Part shown: positions 47,115-57,074 of the stretch, in pieces
Position numbering within the stretch: position 1 is the first letter of the stretch
Layout of the letters: each line of letters begins with the position of its first letter
Position numbers and translations under genes: made by a program
Source: Planctomycetota bacterium
GTDB lineage: Bacteria; Planctomycetota; Planctomycetia; Gemmatales; Gemmataceae
Direction of reading: 5' to 3'
Assembly: GCA_016191165.1 (NCBI GenBank)
Contig: JACPPF010000039.1
Span: 1-64,000, forward strand
Length of the DNA stretch: 64,000 nucleotides
Notes under the pieces: model-generated
What the model saw: only the letters and a program-made list of their open reading frames with translations
Told to the model about the DNA's origin: nothing
The model's database searches: none

Positions 47115-50100
47115 ATGCGGGTGGCGATCCTGTCCGGCAACGCGCCGCGCCAAAGCGCGGTCGGCAACCAGATTGCCGAGAAGTTGCGCTTCTTTCAGGA
47201 GCGCGGCGCCGAGGTCCGCCTGTTTCTCCAGGACGCGCGCCGGCTGCATTCCGACCTGCTAGCGTGTACGATCGAGGTGCCCACTCCAGTCGCCGAAGGG
47301 CCAGCCTGGAAGTACCTGGTGCACGCCGATCTCGTCCTGGTTGTCTATGCTCAGCATTTTTCCCTATTGCCTTGGCTGCCCGCCCTGGGCGGCGCGGGGC
47401 CGCGCATCGTTTTCGATTATCTCGGCGTCACGCCGACCGCGTTCGGCTGCCAGCAACACCAGGAGGTATTACGGCAAAGTGAACGGCAGCGCGATTTCGT
47501 GTGGTGCGCCAATTCCGCGCTGACAACGAGCCGCGCCAACGCCGACGAACTCCACGAGGCCACGGGGTTTCCCACCGCGCACACGGCCACGCTGCCCTTG
47601 GCCGTGGACACCGACCGATTCTACCCGGACCTGAGCGAACGGTTTCTTCAGCGAACGCTGTCCATCGCTGGCCCGATTTTGTTGTATGTTGGCCGACTGG
47701 CGGGGAACAAGCGGGTGCCGGTCCTGATCGAGGCGCTGGCGAAGCTCCAGGATGATTCGGCCCACGCGGTCATCATCGGGGATCAGGGCGACATTTACGC
47801 CGAGGAAGTGGCCCGCTGCCAGGCGCTTGCGGAGCATTCGGGCGTCAGCCAGCGCGTCCACTGGCTAGGGCAACTCGACGACACGGACCTGGCACGCGCC
47901 TATCGCAGCGCCACGTGTCTGGTCATGCCGTCATCGCATGAAGGGTTTTGCGTGCCGGTGATCGAAGCAATGGCGAGCGGGTTGCCCGTGATTACGGCGC
48001 GCAGTGAGGCGTTGCCCGAGACGGTCGGAAATGCCGGTTTGACGTTCACTCCCGACGATTCCGACGATCTGGTTTGTGCAATTCGGCGTGTCTTGATGAC
48101 CGACGGCCTGGACGCCGCTCTTGGGATCGTTCGTCCTCGGCGGGTTGCCTTCGTTTGTTTTCGGTTTGGTTCGCAAATGGTGGGCGGCGCGGAGATGTCG
48201 CTACGGAGCATGGCGAAGTCGCTCAACGGCGCCGGCCACCGGGTGGAAATATTCACGACCTGCACGACGACGGAAAGCCACTGGAAAAACGATTTGCCAG
48301 AGGGCGAATTCGCGCTTGATGGCTTGCGTGTGCATCGCTTTCCGATCGATGGGCATGACGCCTCTGCGCACGGGGAAGCGTTTCGGGCCATTCTCGACGC
48401 CGATGGCCAGGTCTGCACGGACATTGAGGAGAGCTACCTGCGTCACAGTATTCATTCCAGCGCCCTGCTGGCGGCGTTGGGCGAGCGCGCAGGGGAGTTC
48501 GATGCCATCGTCACTGGCCCGTATCTCTTCGGCCTGACGGCGGACATCGCACGGGAATTTCCTGCCAAGACCCTGATCGTCCCATGTTTTCACGACGAAG
48601 GACTCGCGAGGCTTGCCGTTTGGCCTCGACTTTACGGTAACTGTGCCGGCATCTTATTTCACAGCATCGAGGAGCAGGTATTCGCGCAAACCCGGCTTGG
48701 CGTGAATCACCCGAACACGCAGGTTGTCGGCGCCCTCCTCGGCGGTCCGTCGACCTGGTGCCGGCGGACCGAACCCGCCAACGCGTCAAGTAGCCGACCC
48801 TATGTGGTCTATTGCGGGCGATACTCCGAGCAAAAGAACCTCCCGCTTTTACTCGACTGGGCCAGGCGTTTTCAAACCGACCATCCGGGCCAGCTTGATT
48901 TCGTCTTCATGGGACAGGGGCGTCTCGCCTTGCCTCGCGAACCCTGGTTGCGCGATCTGGGCCGGGTTGACGAGGCAACGAAACGCTCGGTGCTGGCCGG
49001 CGCCCTGGCGCTCGTCCAGCTTTCGATCCAGGAATCGCTGTCGCTGGTCGCGCTGGAAGCGTGGGCCACGGGTACGCCGGTGGTCGCCCATCAGGATTGC
49101 GCCGTTCTCGCCGGGCAGATCGCGCGCTCGAGCGGCGGCGTCGTGGTCGCGGACTACGATGGTTTCGCGCAGGCGCTCGCCGCGGTTTCGCACGATCCCA
49201 CCTACGGCGAACGCGGGCGCGCCTATGTCGCCGAGCATTATGACTCGGCCGATCGATTTCGCAGCCTGCTTCTGGGTGCGATCGATGCCGTACAGCGGCC
49301 GATATGCCAACAAATGCGCGAGCGGGGCGTGCAACGGGCCGGCCTGTTTTCGCGGCCCGCCTGGCAGCAGCGGTTCGCTGAGTTTGTCGAAAACGCACTC
49401 ACCCAGCCGGCCCGGCCCATGTGCAACGAGTTAGTGGTTGAGCCGATGCGGGCTACCGTCGAAGCCGCCGCGGGTGCGCGCAGTCTGCTAATTCCCGTTC
49501 GGCTCGCACAGCGTGGGACCGTCTGTGCAATACCGGATGGCCCAGGCCGCACGGTGATCTGCTGCGAAATTCGCGCCGTGCAGGGTGCCCTGGTCGTGAA
49601 GGAAACGGAGATTCCACTCGCCTGTATCGTGACACCGACGCAAACCCAAGTGGCCGCATTGGCGCTCGAGTTGCCCGGCGATCCCGGATGTTACGATGTT
49701 CGTCTCTGGAGTGAGATGCAAGGCAAGCAACTGTGCGAACCGGCGGCGTTCTCCTTGGTGCTGACCGGTGAGGCGGTTAAGCAAACTCATTCCCCCACAG
49801 CGGTTTTTCTCGACGCGGTGCGAAAGGCGTTGCCGCAGGCGCATCGGCTGCAAAAGTTGCCGACCGATTACGTCGATGTGACCGAGGGAACGCTGGCGCC
49901 GGTGAAACGTCTGATCAAGCGGAAGCTCTTCCACAACTTCAAACACGCCTATGTGGACGTGGTGTCGCGGCAGCAAACGCAGATGAACGAGAAGCTGGTG
50001 CTGATGATCCAGCAGTTGAGCGAGTGCTGCGAAATGCTTGATCACGCGGTTGTCGGGCTCCATCAACGGCTCGATGGCCTTCAGGCGAAACTGGAAGAAA

Positions 50101-50156
50101 CGCCAAGTGATTGCGTGACGCGATGCGAGCGCAAAGAACATGCTTCAAAACCGTAG
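47115..50156 (+). CDS. Double GT4-type glycosyltransferase with C-terminal accessory and helical regions
   Basis: First GT-B: ILLYVGRLAGNKRVPVLIEALAKL, PSSHEGFCVPVIEAMASGLPVI. Second: VAFVCFRFGSQMVGGAEMSLRSMAKSLNGAGHRVEIFTT, YVVYCGRYSEQKNLPLLLDWARRF. Start at 47115 preceded by ggagg. Confidence 0.85.
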   Translation: MRVAILSGNAPRQSAVGNQIAEKLRFFQERGAEVRLFLQDARRLHSDLLACTIEVPTPVAEGPAWKYLVHADLVLVVYAQHFSLLPWLPALGGAGPRIVFDYLGVTPTAFGCQQHQEVLRQSERQRDFVWCANSALTTSRANADELHEATGFPTAHTATLPLAVDTDRFYPDLSERFLQRTLSIAGPILLYVGRLAGNKRVPVLIEALAKLQDDSAHAVIIGDQGDIYAEEVARCQALAEHSGVSQRVHWLGQLDDTDLARAYRSATCLVMPSSHEGFCVPVIEAMASGLPVITARSEALPETVGNAGLTFTPDDSDDLVCAIRRVLMTDGLDAALGIVRPRRVAFVCFRFGSQMVGGAEMSLRSMAKSLNGAGHRVEIFTTCTTTESHWKNDLPEGEFALDGLRVHRFPIDGHDASAHGEAFRAILDADGQVCTDIEESYLRHSIHSSALLAALGERAGEFDAIVTGPYLFGLTADIAREFPAKTLIVPCFHDEGLARLAVWPRLYGNCAGILFHSIEEQVFAQTRLGVNHPNTQVVGALLGGPSTWCRRTEPANASSSRPYVVYCGRYSEQKNLPLLLDWARRFQTDHPGQLDFVFMGQGRLALPREPWLRDLGRVDEATKRSVLAGALALVQLSIQESLSLVALEAWATGTPVVAHQDCAVLAGQIARSSGGVVVADYDGFAQALAAVSHDPTYGERGRAYVAEHYDSADRFRSLLLGAIDAVQRPICQQMRERGVQRAGLFSRPAWQQRFAEFVENALTQPARPMCNELVVEPMRATVEAAAGARSLLIPVRLAQRGTVCAIPDGPGRTVICCEIRAVQGALVVKETEIPLACIVTPTQTQVAALALELPGDPGCYDVRLWSEMQGKQLCEPAAFSLVLTGEAVKQTHSPTAVFLDAVRKALPQAHRLQKLPTDYVDVTEGTLAPVKRLIKRKLFHNFKHAYVDVVSRQQTQMNEKLVLMIQQLSECCEMLDHAVVGLHQRLDGLQAKLEETPSDCVTRCERKEHASKP

Positions 50157-50227
50157 CGTGGACCAAAGCCCACGCCACGGCTGGATTGGAAACGGCTTCC
50201 AAACGCAAGCCCCTGGAGACTTCACGG

Positions 50228-51169
50228 ATGAAGTGCCTCGTCACCGGATCGGCAGGTTTTATCGGTTCCCACCTTTGCGAGCGCCTCGTGCGCGACGGGC
50301 ATACCGTCGTCGGCATCGATGCGTTCATTCCCTATTATCCGCGCGCGCTCAAGGAAGCCAACCTCCTCTGGTTGCGCAGTCAGCGCGGCTACAGTCATCA
50401 TGCACTGGATTTGCGTACCGATCCGCTGGACGGCGTTCTCGAGGGCGCAGACGTTGTTTTCCATCTGGCTGCGATGGCGGGGCTGGTAAAGAGCTGGACC
50501 GATTTCGACTGGTATCTAAGCTGCAATCTCACGGCCACGCAGAGGCTGCTGGAAGCGGTGCGGCAGACGCCGACGGTGCGCCGCGTCATTTACGCATCCA
50601 CGTCGTCGGTCTATGGCCGATTCAGCACGGGGGACGAGACGATGCCGACCCGGCCCATCTCGCCCTATGGCGTGACCAAGCTGGCGGCGGAAAACTTGTG
50701 CCGGTCTTACGATGAGTTCGGAGTCTCGGTCGTCGTGCTACGCTATTTCTCGGTGTATGGCCCGCGGCAAAGGCCCGACATGGGTTATCACCGCTTCATC
50801 TCGGCCCTTTTGGAGAATCAGCCGATCACGGTTTACGGCGACGGCCACCAGACGCGAGGAAACACGTATATCGATGATTGCGTCGAGGCGACCGTGGCCG
50901 CCCTGCAAGCGCCAGGTGGCGAGACGTACAACCTGGGGGGCGGCGAGACGGCATCGGTGTGGGACGTCCTGGCCCGGCTCGAGGCGATTCTGGGCCGACG
51001 CGCCATCATCCGCAGCGAGCCGGCCCGTCCGGGGGATCAGCGCTCGACTTACGCCGACACCGGAAAGCTGCAACGCCATCTGAACTGGCAGGCGAGAACA
51101 CCCTTGGACGACGGCCTGGCGAGGCAGGTCGCCTGGCAACGTCAATCCGCCCACAAACAGGCGGCGTGA
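50228..51169 (+). CDS. NAD-dependent epimerase/dehydratase (nucleotide-sugar)
   Basis: MKCLVTGSAGFIGSHLCERLVRDGHTVVGID; YASTSSVYG; SPYGVTKLAAENLCRSY. Confidence 0.92.
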   Translation: MKCLVTGSAGFIGSHLCERLVRDGHTVVGIDAFIPYYPRALKEANLLWLRSQRGYSHHALDLRTDPLDGVLEGADVVFHLAAMAGLVKSWTDFDWYLSCNLTATQRLLEAVRQTPTVRRVIYASTSSVYGRFSTGDETMPTRPISPYGVTKLAAENLCRSYDEFGVSVVVLRYFSVYGPRQRPDMGYHRFISALLENQPITVYGDGHQTRGNTYIDDCVEATVAALQAPGGETYNLGGGETASVWDVLARLEAILGRRAIIRSEPARPGDQRSTYADTGKLQRHLNWQARTPLDDGLARQVAWQRQSAHKQAA

Positions 51170-51218
51170 CGGCTACGTTCCTTCCCCCGGCCATGGGGAC
51201 AGGGGAGAAAAAACGTGG

Positions 51219-51434
51219 TCACCGTTGCATCAACATCGAGCGCCAGTGAGTGGGCTGACACTGGACGTGCCGACGGGCCGCATCGGTCGTGGAGGGATCG
51301 ACCTGACTGGGCGTTACCGCCGCGCTCGCAGCGCCCGGTCGCACCCAGACCCCCAGCGACTGGATGCCGCCGAGGGTCAGGCCGAAAATCAACAGGAAAA
51401 GCCACCAGCTCGATTTCTGAAACATGCCCGACAT
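51219..51434 (-). CDS. Short exported hypothetical protein
   Basis: MSGMFQKSSWWLFLLIFGLTLGGIQSLGVWVRPGAASAAV signal-like N-terminus. Confidence 0.35.
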   Translation of the reverse strand: MSGMFQKSSWWLFLLIFGLTLGGIQSLGVWVRPGAASAAVTPSQVDPSTTDAARRHVQCQPTHWRSMLMQR

Positions 51435-51606
51435 CCTTGTCGTTGTGAGTAAAACGTCTTCCTGGGCAGAGCAACCTGCAAACCCCGCGCCGCCGTTTCT
51501 TTTTGTCGCAACATGCCTTGATTGGGACTCTGGAGATGCTGGCGAGAATTGGCAACCGATCCGCGCGCCCGCGTGTTGCAAAACTGTCTGCGGCCACCGG
51601 AACGTT

Positions 51607-52710
51607 TTACATTATCAACAGCGGATCGCGTTCGCGCCGACTGGGCCACACGGTTGCGTCTGGGAATCGAGCCTGGAGCCGATCGGCGAGCGTTTCCATG
51701 CCGAGCCGTTCCGTCGCGTAATGGCCAGGCAACACCACGGCGATGCGTTTTGTCTGGGCGGCGAGGCAATCGTGGAAGCGCATTTCACCGGTGAGAAAGA
51801 CATCCGCCTGCCGCGCGGCCGCATCCGCGAAAAACTCCCCCGCCGCTCCGCAAGCAATCGTGACGCGCCGCACGCTTTGCTCCGGGGCGCCGACGATTTG
51901 CACCCACGATGCCCCTAGCGCGGTTTTTGCAAGTTGTGCAAACGCGCCTAACGACATGGCGGCTGGCAGGACCCCCAGCCGGCCCTCGCCGGCAGGTGCT
52001 CGCATCGGCCGGAGGGGATAGACATCGAACGCGGGTTCTTCATAGGAATGAGCGTGGCGCAGGGCAGCGACGACGGCGTCAACCGCGTGCTCGGCGCAGA
52101 CGACTTCCAGTCGCCATTCCGCCACTTCCTCGCGTTGACCCTTGACGCCGAGCGTTGGGTTGGTTGCCTCGGAGCCAAAGAAGGTTCCGGTTCCCGCCAG
52201 GCGAAAGCTGCATTCGCGGTACTGCCCAATGTGTCCCGCACCGGCGGTGAACATCGCGTCGCTGACCTTCTTCAGATCGTGTTCGGGCACGAAGACGGCG
52301 ATTTTGCATTGTGCTGCCGCATCGCAGTACCGCAGCGGCCCGACGTCGGTCAGGCCTATCCGCGCCGCCAGCTGATCGTTGATGCCGCCGGCGCAGTTGT
52401 CGTAGGCCGTGTGGGCGCTGTAAACGGCGACCCCGGCCCGAACCAGGTCGAGCGCCATGCGCCCTTCAGCATTGGCGGTGGTGAGTTGTTGGATCGCCCG
52501 AAAGAGAATGGGATGATGGCTGATGATGAGGTGGGCGCGCGTCTCAATCGCCTCGGCCACCGACTCGGCGGTGACCGTTAAACAAGTCATCACCCGTTGC
52601 ACCGGCGCCGCGGAATCGCCGAGCAAGAGGCCGACGTTGTCCCAGTCGGCCGCCAGCGCCAGCGGTGCGATGGACTGCAGCGCCGACATGAAATCAGCGA
52701 CGGTTGACAT
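51607..52710 (-). CDS. NIF3-family protein (GTP cyclohydrolase I type 2 homologue)
   Basis: LALAADWDNVGLLLGDSAAPVQRVMTCLTVT; HLIISHHPILFRAIQQL; AYDNCAGGINDQLA; DVFLTGEMRFHDCLAAQ. Confidence 0.92.
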   Translation of the reverse strand: MSTVADFMSALQSIAPLALAADWDNVGLLLGDSAAPVQRVMTCLTVTAESVAEAIETRAHLIISHHPILFRAIQQLTTANAEGRMALDLVRAGVAVYSAHTAYDNCAGGINDQLAARIGLTDVGPLRYCDAAAQCKIAVFVPEHDLKKVSDAMFTAGAGHIGQYRECSFRLAGTGTFFGSEATNPTLGVKGQREEVAEWRLEVVCAEHAVDAVVAALRHAHSYEEPAFDVYPLRPMRAPAGEGRLGVLPAAMSLGAFAQLAKTALGASWVQIVGAPEQSVRRVTIACGAAGEFFADAAARQADVFLTGEMRFHDCLAAQTKRIAVVLPGHYATERLGMETLADRLQARFPDATVWPSRRERDPLLIM

Positions 52711-52788
52711 GCGTTGCCCTCAACCAATTTGAGCCGCGACCCGCACAGACGTGCGGGCAGCGGCGCCCTGGGCCCGCTTGACCTTGGA

Positions 52789-52808
52789 CCTCACGCGGAG
52801 CGTGAGGC
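52789..52808. repeat. Short palindrome
   Basis: cctcacgcggagcgtgagg. Confidence 0.6.
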
Positions 52809-52847
52809 CTACGATGTGCCGGCGCGAAGTGAAGCGCCGCCAAATAC

Positions 52848-53333
52848 TCACTGCTCCTGGCTTGCTTCCTCAATGACATCCTCGGCAACGTAGATTGGAA
52901 CCTTGGCGGTCACGGCGATGGCGATGGCGTCGGAAGGCCGGCAATCGACCTCCACGATTTCACCATCCTTGCGGATTCGCAGCCGGGCGAAATAGGTATG
53001 TTCACGCAGTTCGTTGATGTAGATGTCTTGCAGGTCGCCGCCGAGCAAATCGATGACGTTGCAGATCAGGTCATGGGTGAGGGGCCGGGGCCATTTTTCG
53101 CCCTTGATGCGTTTTTCGATGCTGCGCGCCTCGAATAAGCCAATCACGATGGGAAAGGCGCGCTCGCCGTCCACCTCGTGGAGGAGGATGATCTGCGAGT
53201 CGTGAATCTCGTTGATGATGATCCGCCGTAATTCCATCAGCACTGTCACGGCAACCTCGCATTCCCGCGCTGGGTCCGACCTTGCGGATTGTTCCAGCCT
53301 CGTAACTGGGGTATCCAGCACAATCACCCGCAT
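52848..53333 (-). CDS. Bifunctional nuclease (BFN/DUF151) domain protein
   Basis: MELRRIIINEIHDSQIILLHEVDGERAFPIVIGLFEARSIEKRIKGEKWPRPLTHDLICNVIDLLGGDLQDIYINELREHTYFARLRI; the true start may be the internal ATG near 53237. Confidence 0.88.
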   Translation of the reverse strand: MRVIVLDTPVTRLEQSARSDPARECEVAVTVLMELRRIIINEIHDSQIILLHEVDGERAFPIVIGLFEARSIEKRIKGEKWPRPLTHDLICNVIDLLGGDLQDIYINELREHTYFARLRIRKDGEIVEVDCRPSDAIAIAVTAKVPIYVAEDVIEEASQEQ

Positions 53334-53630
53334 CGGCTCAAGCCGGTCGTTCGCCGTTCCGAACTTCCTCGTAGGGGCTCTTTTTCCATTGTAGCGACAC
53401 CGTGGATCAAGAAGAATATGCTACCGAAGAACGCAGGCCGGTCGGCGCCCTCGGGAGGGGTTGCGTCGCCGTCATTCTCGACCTATAGTTGCAATTGTGG
53501 TGCGCCTTTGCCAAAGGCTGAAACCGGCCTAAAATAGAAACGGAAAGTCCTTCGCCCCGGCTCGTGATCCTGGCCGTCCTTGGGATTGGCGCGACAATCC
53601 GAATCGTAGCGTGAAAGACGAGGTGGTCCC

Positions 53631-54386
53631 ATGCCCCTGAGCCTGAACATCGGGAAATGCACGCTTCTTGGCAACTATCGTGAAAACAACGAAGATTCCA
53701 TCGACGTGAAGCCGTTCCCGGACATGATCGCCTGTATCGTTGCCGACGGCATGGGTGGCCAGGCCGCGGGGGAGATCGCCAGCAAACGCGCCATCGAAGT
53801 CGTGCCGCGTGAACTGCGCAAAAACCTCGCCAACGCCGGAAATGAGGAACAACTCAAGCAGGTGGTGCGCAAGGCGGTCATGCAAGCCAACGAAGAAATC
53901 ATCACGATGGGCACGCTCGACCGCGAATTGAAGAACATGGGCACGACCATTGTCCTGGCGCTGTGGCGCAAAGGGCGCGAACTCTACATCGCCAACCTGG
54001 GTGATTCCCGCGCCTATCTCATTCGCGCCGGCACGATTGAACAGCTGACAACGGACCACTCCCTGGCGCAGGCCCTGGTTGAAAACAAGACGATCTCGGC
54101 CGAGGAAGCCAAGGTTCACCGCTGGAAGAACCACCTCTGGAAATATCTGGGCAGCAAGGAAAACGGCGAGGGGCCCGAGGTGAAGCCGATCCTGCTCGAA
54201 AAGGGCGACCGCGTCCTTCTGTGTACGGATGGATTGACCGGCCCGGTTCCGGACGAAAAACTACTGGAATTCATCGACGCGCACCCGGATGTGCAGGAAT
54301 GCGCCGACGGTCTGGGCCAACTCGCCCTCGACATGGGTTCGCGCGACAATGTGTCATGCATCCTCATCGAAGCGGTGGAAGGTTAA
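53631..54386 (+). CDS. PP2C-type Ser/Thr protein phosphatase
   Basis: GNYRENNEDSIDV; CIVADGMGGQAAGEIAS; ANLGDSRAYLIRAGTIEQLTTDHS; LCTDGLTGPV; GSRDNVSCILIE. Confidence 0.95.
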   Translation: MPLSLNIGKCTLLGNYRENNEDSIDVKPFPDMIACIVADGMGGQAAGEIASKRAIEVVPRELRKNLANAGNEEQLKQVVRKAVMQANEEIITMGTLDRELKNMGTTIVLALWRKGRELYIANLGDSRAYLIRAGTIEQLTTDHSLAQALVENKTISAEEAKVHRWKNHLWKYLGSKENGEGPEVKPILLEKGDRVLLCTDGLTGPVPDEKLLEFIDAHPDVQECADGLGQLALDMGSRDNVSCILIEAVEG

Positions 54387-54398
54387 CCGGCGCGGGAT

Positions 54399-54428
54399 CC
54401 CAGGGGTTCATTTCGTTCACCCCTGGGC
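54399..54428. terminator. Hairpin between convergent PP2C and SDR genes
   Basis: cccaggggttcatttcgttcacccctggg followed by a T-rich stretch. Confidence 0.65.
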
Positions 54429-54440
54429 TTGATTCATTTT

Positions 54441-55166
54441 TCATACATACATCTGCGCCGTCGGCTTGATCACCAACTCTGGCACCGAAACGTGCTTTGG
54501 CAACAGCGCCACGAAACGTACCGCCTCGGCGACGTCGCCTGGCTGCATGATCTTCGCGCGGTGCTCCGCCGAAATCGGCTGCGGACGGAATACGAGAATC
54601 GGCGTATCCACCTCTCCGGGATAGATGTTGCACACGCGAATCCCCGAATCCTTTTCCTCCGCCGCAAATCCGATCCCCAGGGCTGCCTGCCCGAATTTCG
54701 AGGCGGCATAGGCGACGCCACCCAGGGGCGAGGCGCGCAACCCGGCCACCGAGACAATATTGATGATGACGCCGTCCTGGCGCGCGAGCATCGACGGGAA
54801 GACCGCATGGATGCAGTAGAACGCGCCGTCAAGGTTGGTGCGAATCAATCGGTCCCACGACTCGGGCGTCAACTCGCGGAACGTGCGTTCCTTGAGATTG
54901 GTGCCGGCGTTATTGACGAGAATGTCGATCGGGCCAAGCTTCTCCGTCACGGTCTTGACCAGGGCCGCCACTTGTTTTGCATTGGACACATCGGTCGCGA
55001 TCGCAAGAACGTCGCCCAGTTCTTTCGCGACCGCGTCGAGTTTTTTCTGATCGCGTCCGGCGATGGCGACACGCGCGCCCTCCTCGTGCAGCACCTTGGC
55101 GGCCGCCGCGCCGATGCCGCTGCCGCCGCCGGTGACGAGTACGATCTTGCCTTTGAGTTTCGCCAT
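54441..55166 (-). CDS. Short-chain dehydrogenase/reductase
   Basis: GKIVLVTGGGSGIGAAAAKVL; ILVNNAGTNL; GVAYAASKFGQAALG. Confidence 0.92.
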   Translation of the reverse strand: MAKLKGKIVLVTGGGSGIGAAAAKVLHEEGARVAIAGRDQKKLDAVAKELGDVLAIATDVSNAKQVAALVKTVTEKLGPIDILVNNAGTNLKERTFRELTPESWDRLIRTNLDGAFYCIHAVFPSMLARQDGVIINIVSVAGLRASPLGGVAYAASKFGQAALGIGFAAEEKDSGIRVCNIYPGEVDTPILVFRPQPISAEHRAKIMQPGDVAEAVRFVALLPKHVSVPELVIKPTAQMYV

Positions 55167-55267
55167 TTTTGAATCCTGAGAAAACGACCGGACTGTTTTG
55201 TAGGATGAGGTACAATATATTCAGAGGGGCGCCATTGACGCGAATTTGACGAACCGGCGGGCGAGCC

Positions 55268-55504
55268 ATGAATATGCAAATTGAGGACTTGCCAAAAAAC
55301 CTCGACGCATGCCTCGACCGGGTCAAGGCGGGCGACACGGTATTCCTTTTGGACAAAGACACGCCCATCGCGGAACTCAGGCCGCTTCCCGCTCCACTTC
55401 CGACGACGCGCCCCTACGGGCGTTGTGCCGGGCATTTCGTTGTCCCGGACGATTTTGACGCCCCCTTGCCGGAGGATTTGCTTAGCGAGTTTGAATCCCC
55501 ATGA
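55268..55504 (+). CDS. Antitoxin (Phd/VapB-like)
   Basis: MNMQIEDLPKNLDACLDRVKAGDTVFLLDKDTPIAELRPLP; 4-nt overlap with downstream toxin. Confidence 0.8.
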   Translation: MNMQIEDLPKNLDACLDRVKAGDTVFLLDKDTPIAELRPLPAPLPTTRPYGRCAGHFVVPDDFDAPLPEDLLSEFESP

Positions 55505-55884
55505 AAATCTTGCTCGACACGCATATTTTTCTATCGTACATCAGCGCCGACCGTCGTCTAGCTTTCTCGGTGCGAGATGCGATCCTTGATGGCACAAACG
55601 AGGTTTTTCTGAGCGCGGCGTCGGTTTGGGAAATCATCATCAAATCCCAGCTTGGCAAACTGCCGTTGCCTGAACCAGCGGAAACCTACATTCCGAGGGA
55701 ACGTTCCGCTCACCTCATAGCCAGCCTGCCCGTTGACGAAGACAGCGTCAAACGCCTGGCGAGGCTCCCCGCTCACCATCGTGATCCATTCGATCGCTTG
55801 CTTGTTGCACAAGCGTTAGAGCACGGCTGTAAGCTGGCCACGGTGGATCCACAAATTCGCGCCTATCCGGTGGGGCTTCTTTGA
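55501..55884 (+). CDS. PIN-domain toxin (VapC-like)
   Basis: MKILLDTHIFLSYISADRRLAFSVRDAI; LSAASVWEIIIKSQLGKL; HHRDPFDRLLVAQALEHGCKLATVDPQI. Confidence 0.93.
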   Translation: MKILLDTHIFLSYISADRRLAFSVRDAILDGTNEVFLSAASVWEIIIKSQLGKLPLPEPAETYIPRERSAHLIASLPVDEDSVKRLARLPAHHRDPFDRLLVAQALEHGCKLATVDPQIRAYPVGLL

Positions 55885-55922
55885 TCAGACACAGAATAAT
55901 CGCCCTGGCGGAGAGCCTCCTT

Positions 55923-56861
55923 ATGAAGATGAAACATTTCTTGATCGTTGCCTTGATTTCAGCAACGACCTGCGTTCCGTGCGCCTCGGGCCAATCGCCG
56001 TCCGAAATCGCCATCAAATCCGAATCCGGCAAACTCGTCATCACCGCGGGCACGGCGCCTCTGGCCACCTATGTGTTCCGCGATACGAAGATTCACCGGC
56101 CCTACTTCGCCCACGTTCACGCGCCGGGCGGGATTCAGGTGACGCGGAATCATCCGCCAATTTCCGGCAAGGATGCGACCGATCACGCCGAGTTTCATCC
56201 CGGCCTTTGGTTCGCGTTCGGCGACCTGAGCGGGGCGGATAGCTGGCGCCTCAAGGCACGCGTTCAGCATGACAAATTCGTTCAGGAGCCCAAGGCCGGG
56301 GCCGGTGCGGGGACCTTCGTGGTCCGAAACTCCTATTTGTCCAACAACGGCGCGAAGGTGATTTGTCGCGAAACCTGCCGATACACCTTCCTCGTAAAAC
56401 CAAACGGATACTTGCTTTTATGGGACTCGACGTTCATGGCCGATCACGACTTCGCCTTCGGTGATCAGGAAGAGATGGGTCTGGGCCTCCGCGTGGCAAC
56501 GCCGATAACCGTCAAAGCTGGTGGGCGCATCCTGGCCAGCGAGGGGCACAAAAACGAAAAGCAGGTCCGTGGCAAGACCTCGCCATGGTGCGACTACGCC
56601 GGCAAGATCGATGGCAAACCAGCAGGCGTGCTGATGATGCAGCATCCCAAGAACTTTCGCTCCGCCTGGTATCACGCGCGCGACTACGGGTTGCTGGTCG
56701 TCAATCACTTTGGCCGGCGCGACCTGACGGGCGGCGCCAAAAGCAGCGTGGTCGTGAAAAGGGGCGAGACGCTGCGGCTGCGCTTTGGCGCACTGCTACA
56801 CGCCGGCGCGAAAATTGACCTGGCGGCGTCGTACAAAGATTATCTGATGGAAACGAAATAG
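55923..56861 (+). CDS. DUF6807/'PmoA'-like exported protein
   Basis: HRPYFAHVHAPGGIQVTRNHPPISGKDATDHAEFHPGLWFAFGDLSGADSWR; GVLMMQHPKNFRSAWYHARDYGLLVVNHFGR. Confidence 0.78.
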   Translation: MKMKHFLIVALISATTCVPCASGQSPSEIAIKSESGKLVITAGTAPLATYVFRDTKIHRPYFAHVHAPGGIQVTRNHPPISGKDATDHAEFHPGLWFAFGDLSGADSWRLKARVQHDKFVQEPKAGAGAGTFVVRNSYLSNNGAKVICRETCRYTFLVKPNGYLLLWDSTFMADHDFAFGDQEEMGLGLRVATPITVKAGGRILASEGHKNEKQVRGKTSPWCDYAGKIDGKPAGVLMMQHPKNFRSAWYHARDYGLLVVNHFGRRDLTGGAKSSVVVKRGETLRLRFGALLHAGAKIDLAASYKDYLMETK

Positions 56862-56980
56862 CCGCTCGCGGCAAAGCGCTCGCATGACGCCGCGCCAACG
56901 TCACACCTCAAGCTGCGCATCACATCACCGTTGTCTCGCTGGGCCAAGGCGCTCGCCGTGACGGTCCAGGCAAACCCCCG

Positions 56981-57074
56981 ACGCCACAATCAGGGTAATC
57001 CCGATTACAATGGGCGTGCGGCACGACCATAATTATTGCAATCATTTCCGCATTTCAATTTTCCGGAGTCAGTC
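56981..57074. repeat. Cassette 5' repeat (shared leader), copy 1
   Basis: ccacaatcagggtaatcccgattacaatgggcgtgcggcacgaccataattattgcaatcatttccgcatttcaattttccggagtcagtc; near-identical copies at about 59697-59790 and 62311-62404. Confidence 0.85.
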
